64,000 bases of DNA from Alkalihalophilus pseudofirmus OF4 (lineage in GTDB: Bacteria > Bacillota > Bacilli > Bacillales > Bacillaceae_D). A program made the translations under genes and the position numbers. The DNA lies in contig NC_013791.2 of assembly GCF_000005825.2 (NCBI RefSeq), positions 2,418,001 through 2,482,000 of the forward strand, given 5' to 3'. The notes under the pieces were generated by a model that did not search any database, was not told the origin of the DNA, and saw only the letters and a program-made list of their open reading frames with translations. Shown here piece after piece: positions 52,275 through 60,516 of this stretch. The stretch's first letter is position 1; each line of letters begins with the position of its first letter.

Positions 52275-54110
52275 TTACTTAGCAGCAAGCTTCTTACGCT
52301 TCTCTGCACGCTCACGCTCTGTTTTCACTAAAATCTTCTTACGTAAGCGGATTGATTCTGGTGTTAATTCACAGTACTCGTCCTCGTTCAAGTACTCTAG
52401 AGCTTCTTCAAGAGTCAAAATACGAGGCTTTTTCATCGTTACTGTCGTATCTTTAGTAGCTGAACGTACATTTGTCTGTTGTTTCATCTTTGTGATGTTA
52501 ACAACCAAGTCATTATCACGTGTATGCTCTCCAACAATCATACCTTCATAAATTTCAGTACCTGGCTCAACAAAAATTGTACCACGGTCTTCTACTTGCA
52601 TAATACCATATTGACTTGCTTTACCTGTTTCCATTGAAACAAGAACTCCTTGGCGGCGCCCGCCTACTTGTCCTTGAGCCATTGGCTGATAACTGTCGAA
52701 TGAGTGGTTAATGATACCATAACCGCGCGTTTGCGATAGGAATTCAGTTGTGTATCCAATCAATCCACGTGCAGGTACCATAAACTCAAGTCGAACTTGA
52801 CCTGTTCCAGTATTTGTCATGTTAACCATCTCGCCTTTACGCTCACCCAATGATTCCATGACAGATCCAGTATATTCTTCCGGAACATCAATCTGCACAC
52901 GCTCAACCGGTTCACATTTCACACCATCAACTTCACGAATAATTACTTCAGGCTTTGAAACTTGAAGCTCATATCCTTCACGACGCATATTTTCAATTAA
53001 AATTGATAAATGAAGTTCTCCACGGCCTGATACAATCCACACATCTGGTGAATCTGTATCTTCAACTCTTAAACTAACATCCGTTTCAAGTTCAGCACGA
53101 AGACGTTCTTGGATTTTTCTGCTTGTCACAAATTTTCCTTCACGTCCAGCAAAAGGACTGTTATTAACTAGGAATGTCATTTGTAGAGTCGGTTCATCGA
53201 TACGAAGGATTGGAAGTGCCTCTTGGTGTTCTACAGGACAAACCGTTTCACCAACATTAATTTCTTCCATCCCTGAAACAGCAATTAAATCCCCAGCTTT
53301 TGCTTCTTCAATTTCTGTACGTTTTAAGCCTAGGAAACCAAATAATTTCGTTACACGGAATTGTTTTACTGAGCCATCAAGCTTCATTAAAGATACTTGC
53401 TGACCTACTTTAATTGTTCCGCGGAATACTCGTCCAATACCGACACGACCTAAGTAATCATTATAATCAAGCATAGTTACCTGGAACTGAAGCGGCTCAT
53501 CGCTGTTATCGATTGGAGCTGGAATTTCATTAACAATCGTTTCAAATAATGAAGCCATATTTTCATCTTGCTTTTCCGCATTCATGCTGGCAGTACCATT
53601 AATAGCTGATGCATAAACAACAGGGAAATCAAGTTGGTCTTCATCTGCACCAAGGTCAATGAATAAGTCAACAACCTCATCAACCACTTCAGCCGGACGA
53701 GCAAAGTCACGGTCAATTTTATTAACAACAACAATTGGTGTTAATTTCTGTTCAAGTGCTTTCTTAAGTACGAAACGAGTTTGAGGCATACAGCCTTCAT
53801 ATGCGTCAACGACAAGAAGTACACCATCAACCATTTTCATAATACGTTCAACCTCGCCGCCGAAATCCGCGTGACCAGGTGTGTCCATAATATTGATACG
53901 TTTATCTTCAAAGTTAATTGCAGTATTTTTAGCAAGGATTGTAATACCACGTTCTTTTTCTATAGCATTTGAATCCATTGCTCTTTCTTCTACTTGTTCA
54001 TTTTCACGAAATGTCCCAGACTGCTTTAAAAGCTCATCAACCAATGTTGTTTTACCATGGTCAACGTGGGCAATAATTGCAATATTACGTATATCATCAC
54101 GATGTGTCAT
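52275..54110 (-). CDS. typA: ribosome-associated GTPase TypA/BipA
   Basis: TypA is a translational GTPase involved in ribosome assembly and stress or cold adaptation. The 611-residue protein has the G1 motif AIIAHVDHGKTTLVDELL at about 12-29, RGITI (G2), DTPGHADFGGEVER (G3) and VVNKIDR (G4). Domain II, two ferredoxin-like domains and the BipA-specific C-terminal domain with RGTIFVEPGTEIYEGMIVG follow. AAGGAG precedes the ATG. ylaH follows in the same direction. Confidence 0.96.
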   Translation of the reverse strand: MTHRDDIRNIAIIAHVDHGKTTLVDELLKQSGTFRENEQVEERAMDSNAIEKERGITILAKNTAINFEDKRINIMDTPGHADFGGEVERIMKMVDGVLLVVDAYEGCMPQTRFVLKKALEQKLTPIVVVNKIDRDFARPAEVVDEVVDLFIDLGADEDQLDFPVVYASAINGTASMNAEKQDENMASLFETIVNEIPAPIDNSDEPLQFQVTMLDYNDYLGRVGIGRVFRGTIKVGQQVSLMKLDGSVKQFRVTKLFGFLGLKRTEIEEAKAGDLIAVSGMEEINVGETVCPVEHQEALPILRIDEPTLQMTFLVNNSPFAGREGKFVTSRKIQERLRAELETDVSLRVEDTDSPDVWIVSGRGELHLSILIENMRREGYELQVSKPEVIIREVDGVKCEPVERVQIDVPEEYTGSVMESLGERKGEMVNMTNTGTGQVRLEFMVPARGLIGYTTEFLSQTRGYGIINHSFDSYQPMAQGQVGGRRQGVLVSMETGKASQYGIMQVEDRGTIFVEPGTEIYEGMIVGEHTRDNDLVVNITKMKQQTNVRSATKDTTVTMKKPRILTLEEALEYLNEDEYCELTPESIRLRKKILVKTERERAEKRKKLAAK

Positions 54111-54306
54111 TAAATTCTCTCCTTATTTGTTGATTAACTGTCTAAGTATAGCACATATTGAAGACAAGTCCATAATTATGTGTAAAAGCCAGCTTAATTC
54201 TGTGCTTTGTGCTTATCTTTAACTTATTTGTCACATTGTCAGGCTTTTTCTTTAAAGCATTTCACGATACACTTATAGATAGTGATTGAATCTTAGGGGG
54301 ATTTAT

Positions 54307-54489
54307 ATGAAGAAGGAGAATGTACTTTTTTTATTATTAGCTGTTATTACAGTTATTTGCATTATGAGTATTGGAGTAGCTGTAGCTGAACGCAGTATTG
54401 TTATTGCTCTCTTAGCTCTTATCGGTATAGTCATTGCATTATTTTTAGGGATTTCATTGCGAAAGAAAGTTACCGAAGCTAGTGAATAA
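54307..54489 (+). CDS. ylaF: DUF5325 membrane protein YlaF
   Basis: This 60-residue protein has two membrane helices (about 5-25 and 30-48) with a short charged tail. It begins MKKENVLFLLLAVITVICIM. It matches the small YlaF/DUF5325 family of Bacillaceae; the function is unknown. GGGGG lies 6 nt before the ATG. It is divergent from typA, as in B. subtilis. Confidence 0.8.
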   Translation: MKKENVLFLLLAVITVICIMSIGVAVAERSIVIALLALIGIVIALFLGISLRKKVTEASE

Positions 54490-54529
54490 AAAAAGCTTGA
54501 GTAAGAAAAATACTTACTCAAGCTTTTTT
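54489..54529. terminator. bidirectional terminator between ylaF and suhB
   Basis: AAAAAAGCTTGAGTAAG pairs perfectly with CTTACTCAAGCTTTTTT (17 bp) around a 7-nt loop. It spans the ylaF stop and the suhB stop. Confidence 0.92.
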
Positions 54530-55328
54530 AATATTCTTCTCCTATATATACGGAAATAATTTCTTTATGTAAGATCGGTTTTGATGCAAATAAAGTTCCA
54601 GGTTCAGTTAAAGATAATGGATCGCCTTGAAAATTAGAAGCCACACATCCCACTTCATTCAGGATCACAATACCAGCAGCATAGTCCCATGGCGATAACT
54701 GGACACTCAAATACCCGTCTAATCGATCAGATGCTACATAAGCCATCTCAAGAGCAGCAGACCCATAAGATCGTATGCTTCTTACATCTCTAACCAAGGC
54801 TTTCAACGGATTGCGATATTGATTTTTTTCCTCCACGAGCCATCTAGCATTTAATCCAATCACTGATTCGTGCAGAGGTCTTTCTTTTACAGGAGGGAGT
54901 TCAACATTGTTAAGATAAGCTCCGTCTCCTCTCACTGCATGGAATAACTCATCTCTCATCACATCGTAAATAATCCCTATCATGCCTACTTTGTTATGAT
55001 AGACCGCGACAGATATAGCAAAATTCTGCTTTTGATGAATAAAGTTCATTGTTCCGTCTATAGGATCAATAATCCATACGGTTCCCTCTAATGAAGGTTC
55101 CTCACTTGCAATCCCTTCCTCACCGAGAAAGTAGTGCTCTGGATATGTCGTTTGAATTTTCTCATAGAAGAACTCCTCAATTGAGCGGTCTACTTCAGTT
55201 ACAAGGTCATCTGGGTTCGACTTAGTTTCAATATCTATTGGGCCAGCTAATGTCTTTTTGATTTTTTGACCTGCTTCATATACCCAACTTGTAGCAACTT
55301 TTTCAAGTTCTGACCAATTCATTGACAT
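54528..55328 (-). CDS. suhB: inositol monophosphatase-family protein (YktC)
   Basis: This 266-residue protein belongs to the Mg-dependent, Li-sensitive phosphatase family. The metal site is seen in GEEG near residue 70, WIIDPIDGTMNFIH near 85-98 and SPWDYAAGIVILNEVG near 213-228. The natural substrate is unknown; inositol-1-phosphate or a related sugar phosphate is likely. GGGGG precedes the ATG. It matches YktC by length and neighbourhood (yktA-yktB-yktC). Confidence 0.92.
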   Translation of the reverse strand: MSMNWSELEKVATSWVYEAGQKIKKTLAGPIDIETKSNPDDLVTEVDRSIEEFFYEKIQTTYPEHYFLGEEGIASEEPSLEGTVWIIDPIDGTMNFIHQKQNFAISVAVYHNKVGMIGIIYDVMRDELFHAVRGDGAYLNNVELPPVKERPLHESVIGLNARWLVEEKNQYRNPLKALVRDVRSIRSYGSAALEMAYVASDRLDGYLSVQLSPWDYAAGIVILNEVGCVASNFQGDPLSLTEPGTLFASKPILHKEIISVYIGEEY

Positions 55329-55438
55329 AATGCTGCCCCCTTTTCTATCTTACAGCTATTATGACATAACTTTCCTAGAATGAAAATCATCCAGCCTTTA
55401 ATACCTTATAGTTGTCACAATCGCCAATAAATCATAAA

Positions 55439-55462
55439 GAAGCGAGGGAGAACCCTCGCTTC
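55439..55462. terminator. terminator of the small gene at 55490
   Basis: GAAGCGAGGG pairs with CCCTCGCTTC around AGAA; a modest T-rich tail follows on both strands. Confidence 0.7.
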
Positions 55463-55489
55463 AAATTCTTTTATTTGGTTAAGTACTGT

Positions 55490-55687
55490 TTAATGGGTAT
55501 GTCCTTTTAATTGTACAAGTTCTTCTCTTAGTAGCTCAAGAATACGTTTGGCTTCATTCATTTGATCAATATCTTCTTGAATCATCGCATCATGAAGTGT
55601 CATTAGTTCGTAATCAATTTCAAGCTTCAAAGCTGGAATTCGCTTACCTACATCGATTCGCTTAACCTCTTGGATCACTTGTTTCAT
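55490..55687 (-). CDS. small conserved hypothetical protein
   Basis: This 65-residue protein starts MKQVIQEVKRIDVGKRIPAL. It is rich in charged and helical residues (MTLHDAMIQEDIDQMNEAKRILELLREELVQLKG) and ends in GHTH. No family was recognised with confidence; B. subtilis has a small gene, ykzI, between yktB and yktC, which could be its counterpart. AGGGGTG 7 nt before the ATG supports the start. The frame extends sixteen codons upstream without an SD. Confidence 0.62.
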   Translation of the reverse strand: MKQVIQEVKRIDVGKRIPALKLEIDYELMTLHDAMIQEDIDQMNEAKRILELLREELVQLKGHTH

Positions 55688-55930
55688 TGCCCAACACCCC
55701 TTTAACGTAGAGTTTAGCAGATAGGATAAGTTCATGAGAGATTTTACTAAATTTTCAGTAAATTTAGTTATTTATAGTATAGCATATGTTAAGACAAGAT
55801 AAAATGCAACCAATGTTTTAATTTTCTGTGAAATTTTTGGCATCAAGTTAAAGTGTGTGGAGCATAGTTTATGATTAAAAGTAAGCTGTTATGATAATAT
55901 AAGGAAATAAAGACTTCTGGAGGTTAAACG

Positions 55931-56572
55931 ATGGCTGAAATCGAATTTACACAAGAGGATTTTGATGTATTTGACATCGAGGGATTAGATGCAAGAATGG
56001 AAGCATTAAAAACAAGAATCCGCCCAAAATTTGAAGCTTTAGGAATAGAGCTTGCTCCTACCCTATCTTCAATGACTGGCGATGAATTTTTTACACATGT
56101 AGCTAAGCATGCTAGACGAAAAGTAAACCCTCCAAATGATACGTGGGTGGCATTTGCTGCGAATAAACGAGGGTATAAAAAATTACCTCATTTTCAGGTT
56201 GGTTTATTCGGTACTCATTTATTTGTCTGGTTTGCAATGATTTATGAAGCACCTGCTAAAGGGGAGTTTGCAGAGAGACTCTTAGATAACCCTGGCGAAT
56301 GGCTTAAAAAGGTCCCTAAAGATTTTGTCTGGTCTATTGATCATATGAAACCTGAAGCGATCTCGCAAAGTGATGTCGATGCTGACGAATTCACATCAAT
56401 GCTCACACGCCTTCGCGATGTAAAAAAAGCCGAATTATTATGCGGGATTCATATTGACCGTCAAGATCCAATATTAAAAGATGGGGATGCATTGTTAAAA
56501 CGCATTGAAGAAACGTATCAACAGCTGCTCCCCCTTTACCAAGAAGCACAGAAAGCATCCGTTCCTTCCTAA
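55931..56572 (+). CDS. yktB: UPF0637/DUF1054 protein YktB
   Basis: This 213-residue protein matches the YktB family of Bacillaceae. It shows [22 protein letters not shown] at about 6-27, a central [27 protein letters not shown] and a basic C-terminal half. The function is unknown. GGAGG lies 7 nt before the ATG. It is convergent with yktA, with which it shares a terminator. Confidence 0.92.
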   Translation: MAEIEFTQEDFDVFDIEGLDARMEALKTRIRPKFEALGIELAPTLSSMTGDEFFTHVAKHARRKVNPPNDTWVAFAANKRGYKKLPHFQVGLFGTHLFVWFAMIYEAPAKGEFAERLLDNPGEWLKKVPKDFVWSIDHMKPEAISQSDVDADEFTSMLTRLRDVKKAELLCGIHIDRQDPILKDGDALLKRIEETYQQLLPLYQEAQKASVPS

Positions 56573-56582
56573 AATGATAAGC

Positions 56583-56613
56583 AAAAGGCTGACCTTAAAC
56601 AGGCCAGCCTTTT
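56583..56613. terminator. bidirectional terminator between yktB and yktA
   Basis: AAAAGGCTG pairs with CAGCCTTTT, with further pairing of CC and GG inside. T runs lie on both strands. Confidence 0.85.
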
Positions 56614-56616
56614 TAG

Positions 56617-56889
56617 CTACTTCATCTTCACGACGGTATTTTCGTCTTGTTCTCTCGCTTTTTTTACTGTGTGATAGCAAGATACATCAGCTTGTTGTTC
56701 AAACTCTCTAAATACTTGTTTTTCTTCACTTTTTGAAGGGACAATTTCCTTAAAGCGGCGGTATTTAGCTAACAGTTCTTCCCTGCCTATGCCTTTTTGA
56801 TAAGCTTTTTCAATTGCTTGGAAAAATTCCACCACATCAATCACTTCTTCTGTAGACCAATCGAGTGAGATCGGCATATTCATATCCAT
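56617..56889 (-). CDS. yktA: UPF0223-family protein YktA
   Basis: This 90-residue helical protein matches UPF0223 (YktA). It has [47 protein letters not shown] at about 7-53 and [19 protein letters not shown]. The function is unknown. GGAGAGG precedes the ATG. It lies 29 nt downstream of the nitronate monooxygenase-like gene and may be cotranscribed. Confidence 0.9.
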   Translation of the reverse strand: MDMNMPISLDWSTEEVIDVVEFFQAIEKAYQKGIGREELLAKYRRFKEIVPSKSEEKQVFREFEQQADVSCYHTVKKAREQDENTVVKMK

Positions 56890-56918
56890 AAAAACCTCTC
56901 CTGCCTGCTGACACTAGT

Positions 56919-57869
56919 TTAGTGCCAGCGTTTTCTTATGTCTAGACCTTCTGAAATCATACGGTCCATCAACTCTTGTACAGTTGGAATATCATGAATT
57001 CGTCCCATCACTTGCCCAGCCCAGCCAAATCCTGATTCTTTCCCATCATAAATATAGGCTTTGTTAGCTTCCCCGCTAATATACTGCTTTAGCGCTTCAT
57101 ATGTAGGAGTTTTCTCCTCTACTTCTAATATTTTATCCGTCCAGCTATTTTTAATTGCACGAGCAGGTGCGCCGAGTGAGCGCTTAATCACTACAGTATC
57201 TTCTTCAGATGCTTCAACAAGACGTTCTTTATATTCTGAACTAGCATGAATACATTCCTTCGTTGCAATAAATCTGGTCCCCATTTCTATTCCCTCTGCA
57301 CCAAGAGCCAATGCAGCCATCATACCACGACCATCCCCAATTCCTCCAGAAGCAATGACGGGTATCTTTACTGAGTCTACGACTTGAGGGATCAACACCA
57401 TCGTTCCCGTATCGCTGCGCCCAAGATGTCCTCCTCCTTCTTGACCAACTACCATTACCGCATCAGCACCTAACTCTTCGGCTTTTTCTGCTTGCCTTCT
57501 TGCAGCTACTAAAACGAGGGTTTTTATGGATGTCCCTTTTAACATGTCAAAAATCGGTGTGGGGTTTCCACCTGTCATTGATACAACAGGCACCTTTTCA
57601 TCAATCGCAACTTGAAGCATATGTTCAAATGGGCGTCCATGCTGGCCGATCGCAAAGTTTACTCCAAATGGTTTAGATGTTTTTTTCCTAACTGCATGAA
57701 TTTCATCTCTTAAAGCTTCAGGAGACTCTAGCGACATAGCTGTAATTTGTCCAAGCCCCCCTGCTTCTGATACGGCAGCAGCCAAGTCAGAATATGCTAA
57801 ATAAGCAAGCCCCCCTTGAATAATTGGATATTCAATACCTAATAGTTTCGTCACTCTCGTTTCCCACAT
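56919..57869 (-). CDS. nitronate monooxygenase / 2-nitropropane dioxygenase-family protein
   Basis: This 316-residue TIM-barrel flavoprotein begins MWETRVTKLLGIEYPIIQGG. It has FMN-binding segments VVGQEGGGHLGRSDTGTMVLIPQVVD and VIASGGIGDGRGMMAALALGAEGIEMGTRFI. The family includes nitronate monooxygenases and FabK-type enoyl-ACP reductases; sequence alone does not separate them, and the context is not fatty acid synthesis. The ATG has GGAGG 8 nt upstream. A full cre match lies 36 nt upstream of the start. Confidence 0.85.
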   Translation of the reverse strand: MWETRVTKLLGIEYPIIQGGLAYLAYSDLAAAVSEAGGLGQITAMSLESPEALRDEIHAVRKKTSKPFGVNFAIGQHGRPFEHMLQVAIDEKVPVVSMTGGNPTPIFDMLKGTSIKTLVLVAARRQAEKAEELGADAVMVVGQEGGGHLGRSDTGTMVLIPQVVDSVKIPVIASGGIGDGRGMMAALALGAEGIEMGTRFIATKECIHASSEYKERLVEASEEDTVVIKRSLGAPARAIKNSWTDKILEVEEKTPTYEALKQYISGEANKAYIYDGKESGFGWAGQVMGRIHDIPTVQELMDRMISEGLDIRKRWH

Positions 57870-57904
57870 CGTCCATCCCTCCAAGTGTAATTGCACATTT
57901 TAAA

Positions 57905-57919
57905 TTGTAAGCGTAATCA
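57905..57919 (-). promoter_or_regulatory. candidate cre site upstream of the nitronate monooxygenase-like gene
   Basis: TTGTAAGCGTAATCA fits WTGNAANCGNWNNCW at every position (read on the plus strand). It sits 36 bp upstream of the 57869 start, so CcpA repression is plausible. The consensus is loose and chance matches occur. Confidence 0.4.
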
Positions 57920-58120
57920 AAATAGAATGAATAATTAGACTTCATTACTTATAGTTTAACACAGCTTTTTATGAGTCGCATATAAGTACTAAATTTGAAT
58001 CTATGCAGAGTGCTCTATGATTTGGTATACTCTAATTTGTTTTATAAAATATGAAAGAACACAATTGAAATCAACTTTAGTAAAGATTATTATTCGATGA
58101 CTATAAATGAGGTGAACGTG

Positions 58121-59593
58121 TTGTCACGACAAGATATAACTCCTTTATTTACAGGGGTAAAAGAGCATGCAGAACAAAACCCGATCCAATTTCATATCCC
58201 GGGACATAAAAAAGGAACAGGCATGGATCCTGAATTCAGACATTTTATTGGAGAGAATGCATTATCAATTGATTTAATAAATATTGCCCCATTAGATGAC
58301 CTCCATCATCCACATGGAATCATTAAGGAAGCACAGGAACTTGCAGCAGAGGCATTCGGCGCAGATTATACCTTTTTTTCTGTACAAGGGACAAGCGGGG
58401 CTATCATGACGATGATCATGTCCGTTTGCGGACCAGGAGATAAAATTATTGTACCGAGGAATGTTCATAAGTCTATTATGTCAGCGATTATCTTCTCTGG
58501 TGCAACACCTATATTTATTCATCCCGAGATTGACCCGGACCTCGGGATCTCTCACGGAATTACATTAGATTCTGTGGAGAGAGCTTTAGAATCACATCCC
58601 GATGCAAAAGGGCTGCTCGTTATTAACCCAACATACTTTGGAATCTCAGCTAATTTGGAGGCAATTGTTGAAGTTGCCCATTCTTATTGCATTCCTGTTC
58701 TAGTAGACGAAGCACACGGTGTCCATATTCATTTTCATAATAAACTTCCGCTATCAGCGATGCAGGCTGGTGCTGATATGGCAGCTACAAGTGTTCACAA
58801 ACTCGGGGGATCGATGACTCAAAGTTCAGTCCTTAATGTTAAAGAAGGGTTAGTTTCACCTAAGAGAGTGCAGTCCATTATTAGTATGCTGACAACCACG
58901 TCTACCTCTTATCTGCTATTATCATCTTTAGATGTGGCTAGAAAACGGTTAGCGACAGATGGTGAAGCTTTAATCGACCATACGATAAAACTAGCTCAAC
59001 AAACAAGAGCTCGCTTAAATGAAATTCCGGGAATTATATGTGTCGGCAGTGAAATTCTTGGCACAAAGGCAACTTACGATATGGACCCTACCAAATTAAT
59101 CATATCTATTAAAGAATTAAGTATGAATGGGTATGAGGTTGAGAATTGGTTAAGAGAGCATTATAAAATCGAAGTTGAACTTTCTGACCTTTACAATATA
59201 TTGTGCATCGTATCTTTGGGGGATACCGAAGAAAAAATGGAGATCCTTGTACAAGCTCTCAGTGAATTAGCAAAAGCTCATCAACGTTCAGAGAGCCTAG
59301 AACCAAAAGCTGTGTATGTACCAAACATCCCGACATTAGCCTTATCACCGCGTGATGCGTTTTATGCAGAAACGGAAGTGATTCGATTTGATGAATCTGC
59401 AGGCCGAATCATTGCCGAATTCATTATGGTCTATCCGCCAGGCATACCTATTCTTATTCCTGGTGAAATCATCTCACAAGAAAACTTAGCTTATATAAAA
59501 GAAAATTTACAAGCAGGCTTACCAGTACAAGGGCCTGAAGATGCTACATTTAATACATTAAGAGTCATTAAAGAACATCAGGCGATCAAATAA
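58121..59593 (+). CDS. speA: arginine decarboxylase
   Basis: SpeA decarboxylates arginine to agmatine, the first step of polyamine synthesis in Bacillus, using pyridoxal phosphate. The 490-residue product equals the B. subtilis length. It has FHIPGHKKGTGMDPEF at about 24-39, SVQGTSGAIMTMIMSV near 87-102, LVDEAHGVHIHF near 204-215 and the PLP-lysine motif AATSVHKLGGSMTQSS near 228-243. The start was set at TTG, which follows GAGGTG by 6 nt and gives the N-terminus expected from B. subtilis; an ATG lies eight codons upstream. The SR1 locus follows it. Confidence 0.94.
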   Translation: MSRQDITPLFTGVKEHAEQNPIQFHIPGHKKGTGMDPEFRHFIGENALSIDLINIAPLDDLHHPHGIIKEAQELAAEAFGADYTFFSVQGTSGAIMTMIMSVCGPGDKIIVPRNVHKSIMSAIIFSGATPIFIHPEIDPDLGISHGITLDSVERALESHPDAKGLLVINPTYFGISANLEAIVEVAHSYCIPVLVDEAHGVHIHFHNKLPLSAMQAGADMAATSVHKLGGSMTQSSVLNVKEGLVSPKRVQSIISMLTTTSTSYLLLSSLDVARKRLATDGEALIDHTIKLAQQTRARLNEIPGIICVGSEILGTKATYDMDPTKLIISIKELSMNGYEVENWLREHYKIEVELSDLYNILCIVSLGDTEEKMEILVQALSELAKAHQRSESLEPKAVYVPNIPTLALSPRDAFYAETEVIRFDESAGRIIAEFIMVYPPGIPILIPGEIISQENLAYIKENLQAGLPVQGPEDATFNTLRVIKEHQAIK

Positions 59594-59594
59594 C

Positions 59595-59632
59595 AAAGAA
59601 GCATGCCCCCGTTATGAGGGGCATGCTTCTTT
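59595..59632. terminator. terminator shared by speA and SR1
   Basis: AAAGAAGCATGCCCC pairs perfectly with GGGGCATGCTTCTTT (15 bp, 8-nt loop). It ends the convergent speA and SR1 transcripts. Confidence 0.9.
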
Positions 59633-59637
59633 TATAA

Positions 59638-59763
59638 TTATTTTTGCTTCTTAGCTGATTTGCAATCAATACAGTTATGTCCTTGAGCATAAAGTTTTGT
59701 AACCTTTTCACCTTCAAAATGTTCGATCGTCTTGTTGCAGTTTTGGCAAATGATTGTACCCAT
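59638..59763 (-). CDS. sr1P: GapA-binding peptide SR1P
   Basis: This 41-residue peptide starts MGTIICQNCNKTIEHFEGEK. It matches SR1P, which in B. subtilis binds glyceraldehyde-3-phosphate dehydrogenase GapA and stabilises gapA mRNA. Two Cys pairs (CQNC at 6-9 and CIDC at 31-34) may bind a metal. AAGGGG lies 8 nt before the ATG. The convergent speA gene, the strong promoter and the CcpN-like sites all agree with SR1P. Confidence 0.88.
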   Translation of the reverse strand: MGTIICQNCNKTIEHFEGEKVTKLYAQGHNCIDCKSAKKQK

Positions 59764-59815
59764 GAGAGCATCCCCTTTATGCGTTTTTTGTAAGCGGTTT
59801 ATTTTCTATAAATCT

Positions 59816-59864
59816 ATAATAATATGTCACATTAAATTCGTCAACCCTTAATTTGTATGTCACA
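59816..59864 (-). promoter_or_regulatory. SR1 promoter with two CcpN-type operators
   Basis: On the minus strand TTGACG (59839-59844) and TATTAT (59816-59821) are separated by 17 bp, a good sigma-A promoter. TGTGACATACA (59854-59864) lies upstream of the -35. TGTGACATATT (59821-59831) lies in the spacer, overlapping the -10 by one base. Both match TRTGHYATAYW, the consensus reported for CcpN, the repressor of gapB, pckA and sr1 under glycolytic conditions. Confidence 0.78.
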
Positions 59865-59903
59865 TTAAAAAAATTTTTATAATTATGTCCTACCTTTTTG
59901 GCA

Positions 59904-59936
59904 TAAAAAATAAGAGAGCCGAAACCGGCCCTCTTA
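59904..59936 (-). terminator. terminator of the GAF-protein gene
   Basis: AAGAGGGCCG pairs with CGGCTCTCTT (one G-U), followed on the minus strand by A and six T. It separates the GAF gene from the SR1 promoter. Confidence 0.85.
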
Positions 59937-60377
59937 TTCGTAGTATTTATAATTTGCCTCAATAAAATTTGTAACTTCTTGAATAAAGATAAGATCATCC
60001 TCGCCTATTTCATAAAATTCTCTTGGGATTTGAAAAGATAACAGACCAATCAAGTGATGCCCCTTATAAAATGGAGCAATAATGTACTGTTTATCAGCCT
60101 TTTTTTCAAAAATCATTTCCCCTCGAATAGCTGCAATACTGTGCAGTCCTTCTCCATATGGAATAACAGCCTCCTCACATGGAGCCACCCCAGCAAACGC
60201 CGCTTGAGTAAAGTTCGCTTCACTTGCTGTATATAAGCACACTGAAAATTGTTGATCCATTTTGCTAACAAGCTTATGTACAATCCCACGATAAAAATCT
60301 GGCAATGTTCTAGCATAATCAGGTACAGAGCCCACAGCAAGTCTTAATTCATCTAGGAGTTGTGATTTATCAACCAA
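59934..60377 (-). CDS. GAF domain-containing protein
   Basis: This 147-residue protein consists of one GAF-like domain: VHKLVSKMDQQFSVCLYTASEANFTQAAFAGVAP, then VIPYGEGLHSIAAIRGEMIFEK and YIIAPFYKGHHLIGLLSFQIP. GAF domains bind small molecules or mediate sensing; no output domain is present. The start is TTG with a G-rich SD upstream. In B. subtilis pdhD follows SR1; here this gene takes that place. The ligand is unknown. Confidence 0.78.
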   Translation of the reverse strand: MVDKSQLLDELRLAVGSVPDYARTLPDFYRGIVHKLVSKMDQQFSVCLYTASEANFTQAAFAGVAPCEEAVIPYGEGLHSIAAIRGEMIFEKKADKQYIIAPFYKGHHLIGLLSFQIPREFYEIGEDDLIFIQEVTNFIEANYKYYE

Positions 60378-60395
60378 GCCCTCGCCCCCCTAAAA

Positions 60396-60430
60396 AATAA
60401 TCATAAACCAAAGAATGGTTTATGATTATT
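60396..60430 (-). terminator. terminator of the M23 peptidase gene
   Basis: AATAATCATAAACCA pairs perfectly with TGGTTTATGATTATT (15 bp, 5-nt loop), with a further T run on the minus strand. It lies just before the GAF gene start. Confidence 0.85.
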
Positions 60431-60516
60431 ACAATAGCATATTGTAGTAAAAAAAGGTTGTAAGCTTCAGTCGAAACGTGTCGAACCCATCATTAATGCC
60501 AAATTCAATGGCTAAT

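Larger units (their letters stand above)
59595..59809 (-). ncRNA. sr1: SR1-like dual-function small RNA
   Basis: The transcript is predicted from the promoter at 59816-59844 to the terminator at 59595-59632, about 215 nt, close to the 205-nt SR1 of B. subtilis. SR1 is both an antisense regulator of ahrC mRNA and the mRNA of the peptide SR1P. In B. subtilis it lies between speA and pdhD. Here it is also just downstream of and convergent with speA. The exact 5' end is inferred. Confidence 0.8.

Noticed and set aside
59787..59801. cre site in the SR1 5' region (TTGTAAGCGGTTTAT)
   Set aside because: It has a consensus mismatch, lies downstream of the promoter, and CcpN boxes already explain regulation.
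59777..59998. 73-codon minus-strand frame across the SR1 promoter
   Set aside because: It covers the SR1 promoter, the CcpN boxes and the GAF-gene terminator, so coding is implausible.
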